Positions 9,146 through 18,198 are shown, counted from the first letter of the stretch. The stretch is 59,624 nt of DNA from an uncultured Ectothiorhodospiraceae bacterium (GCA_913055615.1 CAJXKK010000017.1:1-59624); one strand, 5' to 3'. Program-made: numbers and translations. The notes: generated by a model from the letters alone, not told the origin.

Positions 9146-10780
9146 ATGACGAAACGGGATAGCACCGCCGATTCATCCGACAGCGCGGACAGCCGCGCCC
9201 GCCAGGCGCGGGCGCGTTCATCCGGACAGCCGGCAAAGCCGCTGGCGGGCGTGCTGTTCGACATGGACGGAGTGATCACCGACACGGCCGACGCGCATGC
9301 CGCGGCCTGGAAGCGGTTGTTCGACGAGTACCTGGCGGCACGCCCGGAGCGCGGTGGCGAGGACCACGAGCCGTTCGACCGCGAATCCGACTATCGTGCC
9401 TATGTCGATGGCAAACCCCGCTACGACGGTGTCGCGAGTTTCCTGGAGGCGCGCGGCATCGAACTGCCGCACGGGGATCCGTCCGACCCGCCGGAGCTGG
9501 AGACCATCTGCGGCCTTGGCAATCGCAAGGATGGTTATTTCACGCAATGGCTGCGGGATAATGAGGTCCGCCGTTATCCGACCACCGTCGCGCTCATCGA
9601 AGATCTGCGGGCCGCCGATATCCGGACCGCCGTGTTCTCCTCGAGCCGCAATTGCGAGGCCGTGCTGCGCGAGGCCGGGGTTCACGACCTGTTCGACACG
9701 CGCGTGGACGGCAACGACCTCGCCCGTCTCGAACTGCCGGGCAAGCCGGATCCGGCGATTCTCCACGAGGCGGCCGCCCGCCTCGGACTGTCCCCCGACG
9801 CAACCGCCGTGGTCGAGGACTCCGTGGCGGGTGTGGAGGCGGGTGCCCGTGGGGGGTATCGACCGGTGGTGGGGATCGACCGGGGTAACTACGGCCACGC
9901 ACTTCATGAGGCCGGCGCGGACATCGTGGTCCGGGACCCGGGCGAACTCCGCCTCGATCCGGATCGAACGCTGGTCACGCGACGGTTGCACACACTGCCC
10001 TCGGCGCGCGGACACCTTGCGGACATCCAGGCACGTATCGGCGACCGGACACCGGCGCTGTTCCTCGATTACGACGGGACGCTTACGCCGATCGTCACGG
10101 ATCCGGCGGCCGCGGATCTGGGACAGCGCATGCGATCCGTGCTGGATCGGCTCGCGCAGCACATGCCGGTGGCGATTATCAGCGGTCGGGGCCTGGACGA
10201 TCTGCAGCGGCGCGTGGGGCTCGATGCGGTGATCTACGCCGGTAGCCACGGCTTTGAGCTCAGAGGGCCCCGATTCGAGGAAACGGCGAAGCACGCCGAG
10301 GCGTTCCTGCCCGGACTCGACTCCGCCGAGGCGGCACTGCGCCAACGGCTCGCGAACATCGAGGGTGTTCTGATCGAGCGTAAACCCTTCGCCATCGCGG
10401 TGCATTATCGGCGGGCGGCGGCGAGTGCCGTCGATTCCGTTGAAGCCGAGGTGGACGCGGTGGTTTGCGGACAGCGTGGCCTGCGCAAACGCCACGGCAA
10501 GAAAGTCTTCCAGGTCCAGCCGCGGCTCGACTGGGACAAGGGCCACGCGGTGACCCGGCTGCTGGAACGGCTCGAACCCGAGCGCGGGGAATACATCCCG
10601 ATCTATATCGGTGATGACCTCACGGATGAGGATGCGTTCCGCGCCCTCGCCGGGCGCGGGCTCACGATCGCCGTGCGGGATGGCGAGCGCGCGACGGCCG
10701 CGGACTACGGCCTGGAAGATACCAGCGACGTCGAAAGTTTCCTCGCCGAACTGAGCGCACACGCGGACGCTGAACAATGA
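9146..10780 (+). CDS. Beta-phosphoglucomutase / trehalose-6-phosphate phosphatase fusion
   Basis: A 544-residue protein of two HAD enzymes. Residues about 35-275 form a beta-phosphoglucomutase-like domain (LFDMDGVITDT, nucleophile Asp39; FSSSRNCEAVL; PGKPDP; VVEDSVAGVEAG). Residues about 300-540 form an OtsB-type trehalose-6-phosphatase (LFLDYDGTLTPIV, nucleophile Asp308; ISGRGLDDL; YAGSHGFE; IGDDLTDEDAF). The first half should convert beta-glucose-1-phosphate to glucose-6-phosphate and the second dephosphorylate trehalose-6-phosphate. The stop overlaps the start of the GH65 gene by 4 bases. Domain order followed by GH65 is the same as in the single polypeptide OtsB1 (Rv2006) of M. tuberculosis. 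An alternative start 22 codons upstream (9080) is possible; the site before 9146 is weak. Confidence 0.92.
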   Translation: MTKRDSTADSSDSADSRARQARARSSGQPAKPLAGVLFDMDGVITDTADAHAAAWKRLFDEYLAARPERGGEDHEPFDRESDYRAYVDGKPRYDGVASFLEARGIELPHGDPSDPPELETICGLGNRKDGYFTQWLRDNEVRRYPTTVALIEDLRAADIRTAVFSSSRNCEAVLREAGVHDLFDTRVDGNDLARLELPGKPDPAILHEAAARLGLSPDATAVVEDSVAGVEAGARGGYRPVVGIDRGNYGHALHEAGADIVVRDPGELRLDPDRTLVTRRLHTLPSARGHLADIQARIGDRTPALFLDYDGTLTPIVTDPAAADLGQRMRSVLDRLAQHMPVAIISGRGLDDLQRRVGLDAVIYAGSHGFELRGPRFEETAKHAEAFLPGLDSAEAALRQRLANIEGVLIERKPFAIAVHYRRAAASAVDSVEAEVDAVVCGQRGLRKRHGKKVFQVQPRLDWDKGHAVTRLLERLEPERGEYIPIYIGDDLTDEDAFRALAGRGLTIAVRDGERATAADYGLEDTSDVESFLAELSAHADAEQ

Positions 10781-13215
10781 GCGAATGGACACTCGGCTAC
10801 CACGATTATGTACCGGAGGAGGAGGGACTGCGCGAGGCCCTCTGTGCGCTCGGCAACGGCTATTTCGTGACCCGCGGGGCCGCGCCCGACAGCGTTGCGG
10901 ACGCGGTCCACTATCCGGGCACGTATGTGGCGGGTGGCTACGATCGGCTCGTCAGCCGGGTCAGCGGACGCGACATCGAAAACGAGGATCTCGTCAATCT
11001 GCCGAACTGGCTGCGACTCGAAATCCGCAGTAAAGGCGGCGCCTGGTGCGGGATCGATGACGTCGAGCTGCTGGATTTCCGCCAGGAACTGGACCTCTAT
11101 GCCGGCGTGCTGACGCGCGACCTCCGGTTCCGGGACGACCAGGGACATACCACCCGCTGGCATGAACGCCGGCTGGTGAGCATGGCCGACCCGCATCTGG
11201 CGGCTTTGGCGGTGGAGATCACGCCGGAGGACTGGTCCGGCGACGTCGAACTCCGTACCGGCCTCGATGGCTCGGTGACGAATGCCGGTGTCAGCCGTTA
11301 TCGGGCGCTTGACGGGCAGCATCTGCAGATACTGGACGTCCAGCCGGTCGATGCCGAATCGATCATGCTGCACAGCCGCATGATTCAGTCGCGGCGCGAG
11401 CTGGCCCAGGCCGTGCGCACGCGTGTCTACCGCAACGGTGATCGTGTCACGGGCGAGCGCCGCACGATCCACACGGCCCGCTGGATTGCCCAGGAGATCG
11501 AGGCCACGGTGGAGGTGGATACCCCGATCGTGGTCGAAAAGACACTGGCACTGTATACCTCGCGCGATCCCGCGATCTCGGAAGCATGCCAGGCGGCGAG
11601 CCAGAGGGTCCGCGCGGCGGGCCGCTTCGATGAGCTGCGGGGCGCGCACGTTCAAAGCTGGCAACGCCTCTGGCACGAGTTCGATCCGCTCATCGAGTGG
11701 CGCGACGGCGCGGACCCGGCCGACGAAGACACGGTCCTCAAGGTTCGCCTGCATGCCTTTCACCTCTTGCAGACGCTGTCGCTGCATACCACCGACTATG
11801 ACGTCGGAGCGCCGGCGCGCGGCTGGCATGGCGAGGCCTACCGCGGGCACGTGTTCTGGGACGAACTGTTCATCTTTCCGGTCCTGAATCTGCGGCTGCC
11901 CGATCTCACCCGCGCGCTGCTGCTGTATCGCTTCCGGCGCCTGCCCGCGGCCCGCGCGGCCGCGCAACAGGCCGGCTACGCCGGTGCCATGTTCCCCTGG
12001 CAGAGCGGCAGCGAGGGCCGCGAGGAAAGCCAGAGCGTCCATCTGAATCCGCGTTCAGGCCGGTGGATCCCGGACAATTCGTACCGCCAGCGCCATATCA
12101 ATGCGGCGGTCGCCTATAACGTGTGGCAGTACTACCAGGCCACCGCGGATCACGAGTTCATGTTCTTCTACGGCACGGAGATCCTGATCGAGATCGCGCG
12201 TTTCTGGGTAAGCATCGCTACCCGGGACGAGGCCGACGGCGGCTGGTCGATCAGGGGCGTCATGGGGCCGGATGAGTACCACACCGCGTATCCGGGCGCG
12301 GATCCGGTCGCGGAAGGCGGTATCGACAACAACGCCTATACGAACGTCATGGCGGCGTGGTGCCTCCTGCGTGCGCAGGAGGCCCTCGACCTGCAGCCGG
12401 CCGACTCGCGCTGGGCTCTGTGCGATCGCGTAGCGCTCACGGACACGGAGATCGAGCACTGGGATGCGGTCAGCCGCGGGCTGCGGATACCGTTCCACGG
12501 TGACGGCATCATCAGCCAGTTCGAGGGCTATGAGGACCTGGAGGAGTTCGACTGGGACGGCTACCGTGCGGCCTACGGCGACATCCATCGCCTGGACCGT
12601 ATCCTGGAATCGGAAGGCGACACCCCCAACCGCTACAAGGTCTCGAAGCAGGCCGACGTACTGATGCTGTTCTACCTGTTTTCCGCCGATGAACTGCGGG
12701 TTCTCTTCGAGCGAATGGGCTATCGGCTGGAGCCGGACACGATCCCGAAGAACGTCGCCTACTATATGCAGCGAACGTCGCACGGCTCGACGCTGAGCTT
12801 CGTGGTGCATGCCTGGGTGCTCGCGCGATCGGACCGGGCCCGCTCGTGGCATTGCTTCCGGGAGGCGCTCGACAGCGATATCGCGGACGTCCAGGGCGGT
12901 ACCACGTCCGAGGGCATCCATCTTGGTGCCATGGCCGGTACGCTCGACCTGCTCAATCGCTGTTATCTGGGGATCGAGACCCGTGGCAATGTCCTGCACC
13001 TGGATCCGGCGCTGCCGGACAGCCTCGAGCGGCTGCGGTCGGTCCTGCGCTACCGCCAGCACAAGCTCGTCGTCGAGGCGACGCACGATACCGTCAGCGT
13101 GCGCAGCCACCCGCTGGTGGCCCCGCCGATCACGGTTGCTTATCGGGGCCGGGTGTACGAGCTGTCACCGGGACTGGATTTCACCTTCTCGCTGGTGCGG
13201 GAACCGCGTGCCTGA
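10777..13215 (+). CDS. Glycoside hydrolase family 65 disaccharide phosphorylase (trehalose/kojibiose type)
   Basis: An 812-residue GH65 protein with the usual N-terminal beta-sandwich, (alpha/alpha)6 barrel and small C-terminal domain. Family marks are LGNGYFVTRGA near the N-terminus, HGEAYRGHVFWDELFIFP, and the catalytic acid in RGVMGPDEYH (Glu500). KQADVLMLFYLF and the HGSTLSFVVHAWVLAR segment precede the phosphate-binding region TSEGIHLGAMAGTLD. GH65 enzymes invert linkage and release beta-glucose-1-phosphate, which matches the beta-PGM domain encoded just upstream with a 4-base overlap. Trehalose or trehalose-6-phosphate is the likely substrate from context; kojibiose, nigerose or maltose cannot be excluded from sequence alone. 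Confidence 0.92.
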   Translation: MSEWTLGYHDYVPEEEGLREALCALGNGYFVTRGAAPDSVADAVHYPGTYVAGGYDRLVSRVSGRDIENEDLVNLPNWLRLEIRSKGGAWCGIDDVELLDFRQELDLYAGVLTRDLRFRDDQGHTTRWHERRLVSMADPHLAALAVEITPEDWSGDVELRTGLDGSVTNAGVSRYRALDGQHLQILDVQPVDAESIMLHSRMIQSRRELAQAVRTRVYRNGDRVTGERRTIHTARWIAQEIEATVEVDTPIVVEKTLALYTSRDPAISEACQAASQRVRAAGRFDELRGAHVQSWQRLWHEFDPLIEWRDGADPADEDTVLKVRLHAFHLLQTLSLHTTDYDVGAPARGWHGEAYRGHVFWDELFIFPVLNLRLPDLTRALLLYRFRRLPAARAAAQQAGYAGAMFPWQSGSEGREESQSVHLNPRSGRWIPDNSYRQRHINAAVAYNVWQYYQATADHEFMFFYGTEILIEIARFWVSIATRDEADGGWSIRGVMGPDEYHTAYPGADPVAEGGIDNNAYTNVMAAWCLLRAQEALDLQPADSRWALCDRVALTDTEIEHWDAVSRGLRIPFHGDGIISQFEGYEDLEEFDWDGYRAAYGDIHRLDRILESEGDTPNRYKVSKQADVLMLFYLFSADELRVLFERMGYRLEPDTIPKNVAYYMQRTSHGSTLSFVVHAWVLARSDRARSWHCFREALDSDIADVQGGTTSEGIHLGAMAGTLDLLNRCYLGIETRGNVLHLDPALPDSLERLRSVLRYRQHKLVVEATHDTVSVRSHPLVAPPITVAYRGRVYELSPGLDFTFSLVREPRA

Positions 13216-13297
13216 AGCCCGGCGACGCCGGCTGCCCGCCGCGGGCCGCATGCCACGGTAACCGCCGTGGCCGGCGGGTCATTCGGAGGGGCCAAGG

Positions 13298-13945
13298 GTG
13301 CTTGAGGCGTTACTTGTCGATTTTGGCGGGGTCGTGGCCCGCGAGGGTTTCGTTGCGGGTCTGCGAGCACTCGGTCGCGCCCGGGGAGTGGAGCCTGATC
13401 GCCTTGAGGCGATCGGCCACGAAGCGGTCCATGAGTCCGGCTACGTAACCGGCAACGGCAGTGAGCACGACTTCTGGCGCCTCGTCCGGGAACGCACCGG
13501 TCTGCGCGGCGAGGACCGGGAACTCTCGGCGGTCATCCTGGAACACTTCGTGGTGCGCGACTGGATGCTTGATTACGTGCGTCGCGTGCGCGCCCGCGGA
13601 ATCCGCGTCGCGATCCTGAGCGATCAGACCGACTGGCTCGAGTCCCTCGACCGGCGCGATCACTTCGGGCGCGACTTCGATCGGATATTCAACAGCTATC
13701 GCCTGGGCCGTTCCAAGCGCGAGCCAATCCTGTTCGACGAGGTCGTCGCGACACTGCGCATCGCGCCGGCGGCGGCCCTGTTCGTCGACGATACCGCCGC
13801 CCACGTCGAGCGGGCGCGCGAACGCGGGCTCAACGGCCTCGTATACCACGATCGTCGCCAGTTCGCCCGCGAACTGCGTGCTTGGCCCGAGCTGCCGGTT
13901 CTTGCCCCGGTGCCAACCCGGGACCACGGACCGGCGCCGGAGTGA
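13298..13945 (+). CDS. HAD-superfamily hydrolase (YihX/epoxide-hydrolase-N-like)
   Basis: A 215-residue HAD phosphatase. Motif I is VDFGGVV (nucleophile Asp8, with Gly10 where classical phosphatases have the second Asp), motif II ILSDQTDW, motif III around GRSKREP and motif IV LFVDDTAAHVERA. The DFGG variant is typical of the YihX/haloacid-dehalogenase-like subgroup, whose E. coli member hydrolyses alpha-glucose-1-phosphate. That activity would fit this sugar-phosphate neighbourhood but is only inferred. The start is GTG with GGAGG upstream. It lies 82 bp after the GH65 gene and may end the same operon. Confidence 0.82.
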   Translation: MLEALLVDFGGVVAREGFVAGLRALGRARGVEPDRLEAIGHEAVHESGYVTGNGSEHDFWRLVRERTGLRGEDRELSAVILEHFVVRDWMLDYVRRVRARGIRVAILSDQTDWLESLDRRDHFGRDFDRIFNSYRLGRSKREPILFDEVVATLRIAPAAALFVDDTAAHVERARERGLNGLVYHDRRQFARELRAWPELPVLAPVPTRDHGPAPE

Positions 13946-14032
13946 GCGGCCGTGAAGCCGGTCCCGGTGCAACGCCGGCGCGGTCCAGTGAGTGCAATCA
14001 CCGCCGGCCCGGCGCATGAGCGCGGCGGTTCG

Positions 14033-14548
14033 TCAGGTGGCCGGGCTGTCTCCTTCCGGACCCAGCAGTTCCTCGGCAAGGGCCTCCTCGCCGTGCATGC
14101 GGATCAGACCGTCGAGTTCGGGGCCAAGCGTGTCTTCGTCCCCGGGGTCGAGCAGTCCCTGTCCGGTGAGTTCGGCGGCCAGGCCGGCCTCGAGCGCCTC
14201 CCGCACGTCTTCCAGGATGATCGGGTTCTCGGGGTCGACACTGCGCATGGCGAGCTGCCGGATCAGGGTGGACAGGGGCCCCGATGCACGCACCCGCATC
14301 AGGTGCACGAGGGCAACCTGATCGCCGTACTCCCCGATCAGGTCGTCGAGTTCGTCGGCCACCGCGTCGGGGTCGGTCTCATCGAGTTCGCCTCGCTCGC
14401 GCATGGTCCCGAGCAGGCCACGGGACACGGCCTCCCGGGCCGTCGCCAGCGTAGCCGCCTCCGCACGTTCCGGATCGTCGAGCACGGATCGCAATACGCG
14501 GGCCAGGGTCGGGCTTACCTGATCGGCCAGATCGGTGGGCGTGGTCAT
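14033..14548 (-). CDS. Acidic hypothetical protein
   Basis: A 171-residue, strongly acidic, probably soluble and helical protein. I recognise no family. It contains two similar-looking segments: DELDDLIGEYGDQVALVHLM in the middle and PELDGLIRMHGEEALAEEL at the end. This suggests an internal duplication with the pattern ELDxLIxxxGxxAL. There is no signal peptide or membrane segment. The start codon overlaps the phosphoribosyltransferase stop by 4 bases, so it is the third gene of a tight operon with a hydrolase and a phosphoribosyltransferase. Its function is unknown. Confidence 0.75.
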   Translation of the reverse strand: MTTPTDLADQVSPTLARVLRSVLDDPERAEAATLATAREAVSRGLLGTMRERGELDETDPDAVADELDDLIGEYGDQVALVHLMRVRASGPLSTLIRQLAMRSVDPENPIILEDVREALEAGLAAELTGQGLLDPGDEDTLGPELDGLIRMHGEEALAEELLGPEGDSPAT

Positions 14549-15207
14549 GTTCCGTCTCCCTCGTATTGAGCCAGGAGGGCGACGACCTCGTCGTCGCTGG
14601 TCTGCGTGAAATCGTGATAAAAGAAGCCGATCGCGCCGAAGCGCCCGGGCGTCTGCAGGCAGATCACCTCATCCGCCTCGTCCCGCAGATCGGTGACGGT
14701 GTCGGGCGGGGCGACGGGCACCGCCAGCACGATTTTCTTCGGGTTCCGCTGGCGCAACCCCTTGATGGCCGCTCTGGCGGTCGCGCCGGTGGCAATGCCG
14801 TCGTCGACTATGATCACGGTTCGGCCTTCGACGGGGGTCCGCTCGCGGTCGGCGAGCCAGGTTCGGCGGCGGCGCTCGAGCTCGCGGATCTCGTCCGCCT
14901 CGATCTGTTCGAATTCGTCTTCGGTGATGCGGGCCGATTGCAGGACGTCCTCGTTGACCACGACCTCGGGGTGCTCGCCATCGACCACCGCCCCGAGTGC
15001 CAGTTCGGGCTGCCGCGGCACCCCGATCTTGCGCACCAGCACGATGTCGAGCGGCGCCGACAGTGCGCCGGCGATCTCGGCGGCTACGGGGACGCCCCCG
15101 CGTGGCAGGGCCAGTACGACCGGATGGTCATAGTTTTTCGTGACGAGTTCGCGGGCGAGCAGCCGGCCCGCTTCGATCCGGTCGGCAAAGATATGCGTGC
15201 TCATCAT
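14545..15207 (-). CDS. Phosphoribosyltransferase-family protein
   Basis: A 220-residue type I phosphoribosyltransferase fold. The N-terminal part has LALPRGGVPVAAEIA and LVRKIGVPRQPELALGAV. The PRPP loop is VIIVDDGIATGATARAA (two acidic residues followed by GxATGAT). The family acts on or senses PRPP, but the acceptor is unknown; in mycobacteria a homologous domain is fused to a dienelactone-hydrolase domain in Rv0571c. Here the hydrolase is the separate gene immediately upstream. The start at 15207 overlaps that gene's stop (ATGA), which argues against the longer frame to 15240. The gene after it also overlaps by 4 bases. Confidence 0.88.
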   Translation of the reverse strand: MMSTHIFADRIEAGRLLARELVTKNYDHPVVLALPRGGVPVAAEIAGALSAPLDIVLVRKIGVPRQPELALGAVVDGEHPEVVVNEDVLQSARITEDEFEQIEADEIRELERRRRTWLADRERTPVEGRTVIIVDDGIATGATARAAIKGLRQRNPKKIVLAVPVAPPDTVTDLRDEADEVICLQTPGRFGAIGFFYHDFTQTSDDEVVALLAQYEGDGT

Positions 15208-15857
15208 TGATGGGCCCTCGGCAGATGGGTCTCGAACCAATCCCCGGCGTGCTCGATCACCTGCTCGAGCGCGCCGGGCTCCTCGAACAGATGCGTGGCT
15301 CCGGGTACCACCCGAAGCAGCTTCTCCCCGGCCAGTGTCTGCAGCGCACGTTGATTGAGTGCGAGTACATCCCGGTCCTCGCCGCCGACGATGAAAAGCG
15401 TGGGCGCCTGCACCCGGTCCAGTACGGACTCGGCAAGGTCCGGGCGACCGCCGCGTGAGACGACGGCGGCGATCGATCCGGGCATTTCCGCGGCCGCGAC
15501 CAGCGCGGCCGCCGCACCGGTGCTGGCCCCGAACAGGCCGATGGGGGGACAGTCGTCCGCATTTTCAAGGGCCCAGCGGACCGCTTCGGCGACGCGTCCG
15601 CCGAGCAGCGGGATGTCGAAGACATTGGCGCGGTCGCGGGCTTCCTCGTCCGTGAGCAGATCGAACAACAGCGTGCCCAGTCCCCGGCCATTGAGGGCTT
15701 CCGCCACCGCGTTGTTGCGTGGGCTCAGGCGGCTGGAGCCACTCCCGTGGGCGAAGACCACCAGGCCATCGGCTTGCGCCGGGATCGTCAACTGTCCGGG
15801 CAGGTGCTGCGCGCCGATATGGACCGTGCGTCGCGTCAATTCGGTTGCGGAATTCAT
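15204..15857 (-). CDS. Alpha/beta hydrolase, dienelactone-hydrolase-like
   Basis: A 217-residue alpha/beta hydrolase. The oxyanion-region strand is VVFAHGSGSSRLSPRN, the nucleophile elbow is LFGASTGAAAAL (GASTG), the acid is likely in FIVGGEDRDVL, and the catalytic histidine in PGATHLFEEPGALE. The family hydrolyses esters or lactones; no substrate is inferred. It is the first gene of the hydrolase-phosphoribosyltransferase-unknown operon. The ribosome-binding site is weak (AAGG). A TGAC-N5-GTCA dyad lies upstream (15902-15914), with one base too many to match an FNR box. Confidence 0.85.
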   Translation of the reverse strand: MNSATELTRRTVHIGAQHLPGQLTIPAQADGLVVFAHGSGSSRLSPRNNAVAEALNGRGLGTLLFDLLTDEEARDRANVFDIPLLGGRVAEAVRWALENADDCPPIGLFGASTGAAAALVAAAEMPGSIAAVVSRGGRPDLAESVLDRVQAPTLFIVGGEDRDVLALNQRALQTLAGEKLLRVVPGATHLFEEPGALEQVIEHAGDWFETHLPRAHQ

Positions 15858-15976
15858 GATGTAACCTTGTCGTTTACCGGGGTGTGCCCTGATCGCGCGC
15901 GTGACGTGCCGTCATGGTCTTTGCGGGGGCCTGCCCTTTGCTTATGGTGTGAGCCGTGTCCTCGAGGGGTAGCGCG

Positions 15977-16996
15977 ATGTCCGAATCCAGTCCCGATCTC
16001 CCGGTGGCCGACGCGGTCGACACGACCCTGGCGACACGGATCGCATACCTCAGCCGCCCGGACAGCTACCCGGAGCGACCGTCCACCGTGGAGGCGATCG
16101 AGACCCGGCTTTCCTGGGTATTCCTCACCCCCGAGCGGGCCTGGAAACTGAAAAAACCGGTCTCGTACGACCATCTCGATTTCAGTTCGATCGAGGCACG
16201 TTGGCGCGACTGCCAGGCGGAAGTACGCCTCAATCGGCCGCTGGCCCCCGACGTCTACCTCGGCGTCGAGGCCCTCACGGCCCGACCCCACGGTCTGCTC
16301 GAGATCGGCGGCGACGGCGCGCCCGTGGACTACCTGGTCTGTATGCGCCGGTTGCCGAGCGCGCGGTGCCTTGAGAACCAGATCCGGGCCGGCGAACCGG
16401 AGGCGGGGGAGGTGGCGCGGGCGGCGGAGGTGCTGGCGGATTTCTACGCGGGAGCGCCGACAGTGGGTGCCGTGGACCCGGATGCGCTTGCCGAAGAGGT
16501 CGATATGCACGCGCGCGAACTCGAGGGCCTGGCGCTGGGGCCGGACGCGGGTGTCGGGGCGCTGCGGGACCGACTCGCCGAGGCCATCGCCGCGCAGCGG
16601 GCGTGCCTGGCTTCGCGCCAGCGCCGGGAGGTCCACGGTGATCTGCGGCCCCAGCACGTCTATCCCGGCGAACCGCCCGTGTTCCTCGATCGGTTGACCT
16701 TCCGGCGCGATCTGCGGCTGATGGACCCGGCTGAGGAACTCGCCTTCCTTGCCCTCGACACGGAACGCCTTGGAAGCGCCTGGGTAGGCGAAGTATTTGT
16801 CGACGCCTACCGCCGGGCCACCGGGGATACGGTGCCGACGTCGGTATTCGCCTGCTATCGCGCGCGGCGGGCCCTGCTGTGGGCACTGCTCAGCGGTCGC
16901 CATCTCCTGCGCGGCGGTCCGGAGCGCCCCTGGCGCGAGCGCACGCGCGCGTACCTGGCGCTCGGCCTTGCCAGTCTCTCCACGGGCGCGGACTGA
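15977..16996 (+). CDS. COG2187-type aminoglycoside-phosphotransferase-fold protein
   Basis: A 339-residue protein of the COG2187 family, an uncharacterised branch of the APH/choline-kinase fold. The N-terminal lobe has the segment VFLTPERAWKLKKPVSYDHLDFS with the Lys-Lys expected at the nucleotide site. The C-terminal lobe has the Brenner-type motif VHGDLRPQHV and the metal-binding Asp in FLDRLTFR. Many homologues carry an additional P-loop kinase domain, as Rv2004c of M. tuberculosis does; that half is absent here and the protein ends after the APH fold. The ATG at 15977 is preferred to a GTG seven codons upstream because GAGGGG precedes it. The substrate is unknown. Confidence 0.8.
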   Translation: MSESSPDLPVADAVDTTLATRIAYLSRPDSYPERPSTVEAIETRLSWVFLTPERAWKLKKPVSYDHLDFSSIEARWRDCQAEVRLNRPLAPDVYLGVEALTARPHGLLEIGGDGAPVDYLVCMRRLPSARCLENQIRAGEPEAGEVARAAEVLADFYAGAPTVGAVDPDALAEEVDMHARELEGLALGPDAGVGALRDRLAEAIAAQRACLASRQRREVHGDLRPQHVYPGEPPVFLDRLTFRRDLRLMDPAEELAFLALDTERLGSAWVGEVFVDAYRRATGDTVPTSVFACYRARRALLWALLSGRHLLRGGPERPWRERTRAYLALGLASLSTGAD

Positions 16997-17013
16997 AGCG
17001 TGATCGGGGGCGA

Positions 17014-17994
17014 TCACGGGTCCAGTACCTCGGTGACGGGCGTATCCCCGTGCAGCGCACGGATCACGCGGGCGAACAGTCGCCGCACCGGGACCCTTTC
17101 GACGCGACCCTGCCAGAGATCCTGCATGCGCGGTGCGACGCTGTCGGTGACGAACAGGCGGTCGACCGCCGGATCCTGCAGCAGCCGCTCAGCCCCCGGG
17201 GCGAATAACGCGTGTGTCACCACGGCGTAGACGCGATCGGCGCCGCGCTCGCGGCAGGCGCGCGCCGCTCGGCTGATGGTCGTGCCTCCCGCGATCAGAT
17301 CGTCGACGATCACGGCCGTTCGCCCCGCGACCTCACCGGCCACCGTGTCACCGGTGACCACGCCCTCGCTGCGGTGCTTGTCCAGGAAGGCGGTTGCGGG
17401 CTCGCGTCCGGTTCGAGTGGCGAGGAGGTGGCGCATCGCCGCGGCCCGCTTGGCGCCGCCGGTATCCGGGGAGACCACCGCCAGCGGGCTGTCGCCGAGA
17501 TGTGCCAGCAATGCGTCGGCCAGGGGCGCGCGCGCATGGAGATGTTCGGCCGGGATCCGGAACGCGTTGTCGAACGCCGCCGGGTTGTGCGGCTCCAGCA
17601 CTGCAACGCGGTCCACGCCCATGGCTTCGATCAGCTGTGCGACATAGCGTGAGGTGACGGGATCGCGCGTCTTGGTGCGGCGATCCTTGCGCGCGTAGGC
17701 CAGGTACGGGCAGGCGAGCGTCACGCGGTCGGCACCGTGATCGCGCAGCGTTGCGGCGAAGAACAGCACCCGGCACAGCTTGTCATTGACGGTCTGTTCA
17801 TCGTCGCCGTGCAGCGAATGCAGGATATAACAGTCCCGGCCGCGCACGCTGGTCAGCGGCCGCAGCTTATGCTCCCCATCCTCGAACGCGCGGGTCTCCA
17901 GCGCCGCCAGATCCTGGCCCAGTTCGCTCGCCACGCCGCGGCCGAAGTCTTCGCTCGCTCCGGGGGCGAACAGCATCGTGTCGTCAGGCTGCAC
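17014..17994 (-). CDS. Ribose-phosphate pyrophosphokinase (variant PRPP synthase)
   Basis: A 326-residue PRPP synthetase-family protein. Family marks are FEDGEHKLRP, CPYLAYARKDRRT (the ATP-binding PYxRxDR region), VVSPDTGGAKRA and the PRPP loop AVIVDDLIAGGTTISRA. Compared with housekeeping Prs the flexible loop and PRPP loop differ (KHRSEGVV; DDLIAGGTT), so it is probably a second, divergent synthase. It should make PRPP from ribose-5-phosphate and ATP, which could serve the phosphoribosyltransferase nearby. The start is GTG with GGGGGG about 5 nt upstream; an internal ATG six codons in is an alternative. It converges with the COG2187 gene, leaving only 17 bp between them. Confidence 0.87.
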   Translation of the reverse strand: MQPDDTMLFAPGASEDFGRGVASELGQDLAALETRAFEDGEHKLRPLTSVRGRDCYILHSLHGDDEQTVNDKLCRVLFFAATLRDHGADRVTLACPYLAYARKDRRTKTRDPVTSRYVAQLIEAMGVDRVAVLEPHNPAAFDNAFRIPAEHLHARAPLADALLAHLGDSPLAVVSPDTGGAKRAAAMRHLLATRTGREPATAFLDKHRSEGVVTGDTVAGEVAGRTAVIVDDLIAGGTTISRAARACRERGADRVYAVVTHALFAPGAERLLQDPAVDRLFVTDSVAPRMQDLWQGRVERVPVRRLFARVIRALHGDTPVTEVLDP

Positions 17995-18198
17995 GCATTC
18001 CCCCCGTGTCGCCGTCGGGATCGTCGCGCCGCGCGCACGCGCTAAGCAGGCGCCCCGGTGTCCGCAATGGCTTCATGCGCTCCCGCCCGGCCCGGTGCGT
18101 GATCCCGTCGCGGCGCATCGGGATCAGTCGCCCTGGCCTGTCGCCGTCGCGAGGCGGCATCGGTAGGCTCGTTCGCGGGGTGTGCACGCAGAGCACCG

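Noticed and set aside
15902-15914. TGAC-N5-GTCA dyad upstream of the alpha/beta hydrolase as a further FNR-type box
   Set aside because: The half-sites are one base too far apart for the TGAY-N4-RTCA spacing shared by the other thirteen sites.
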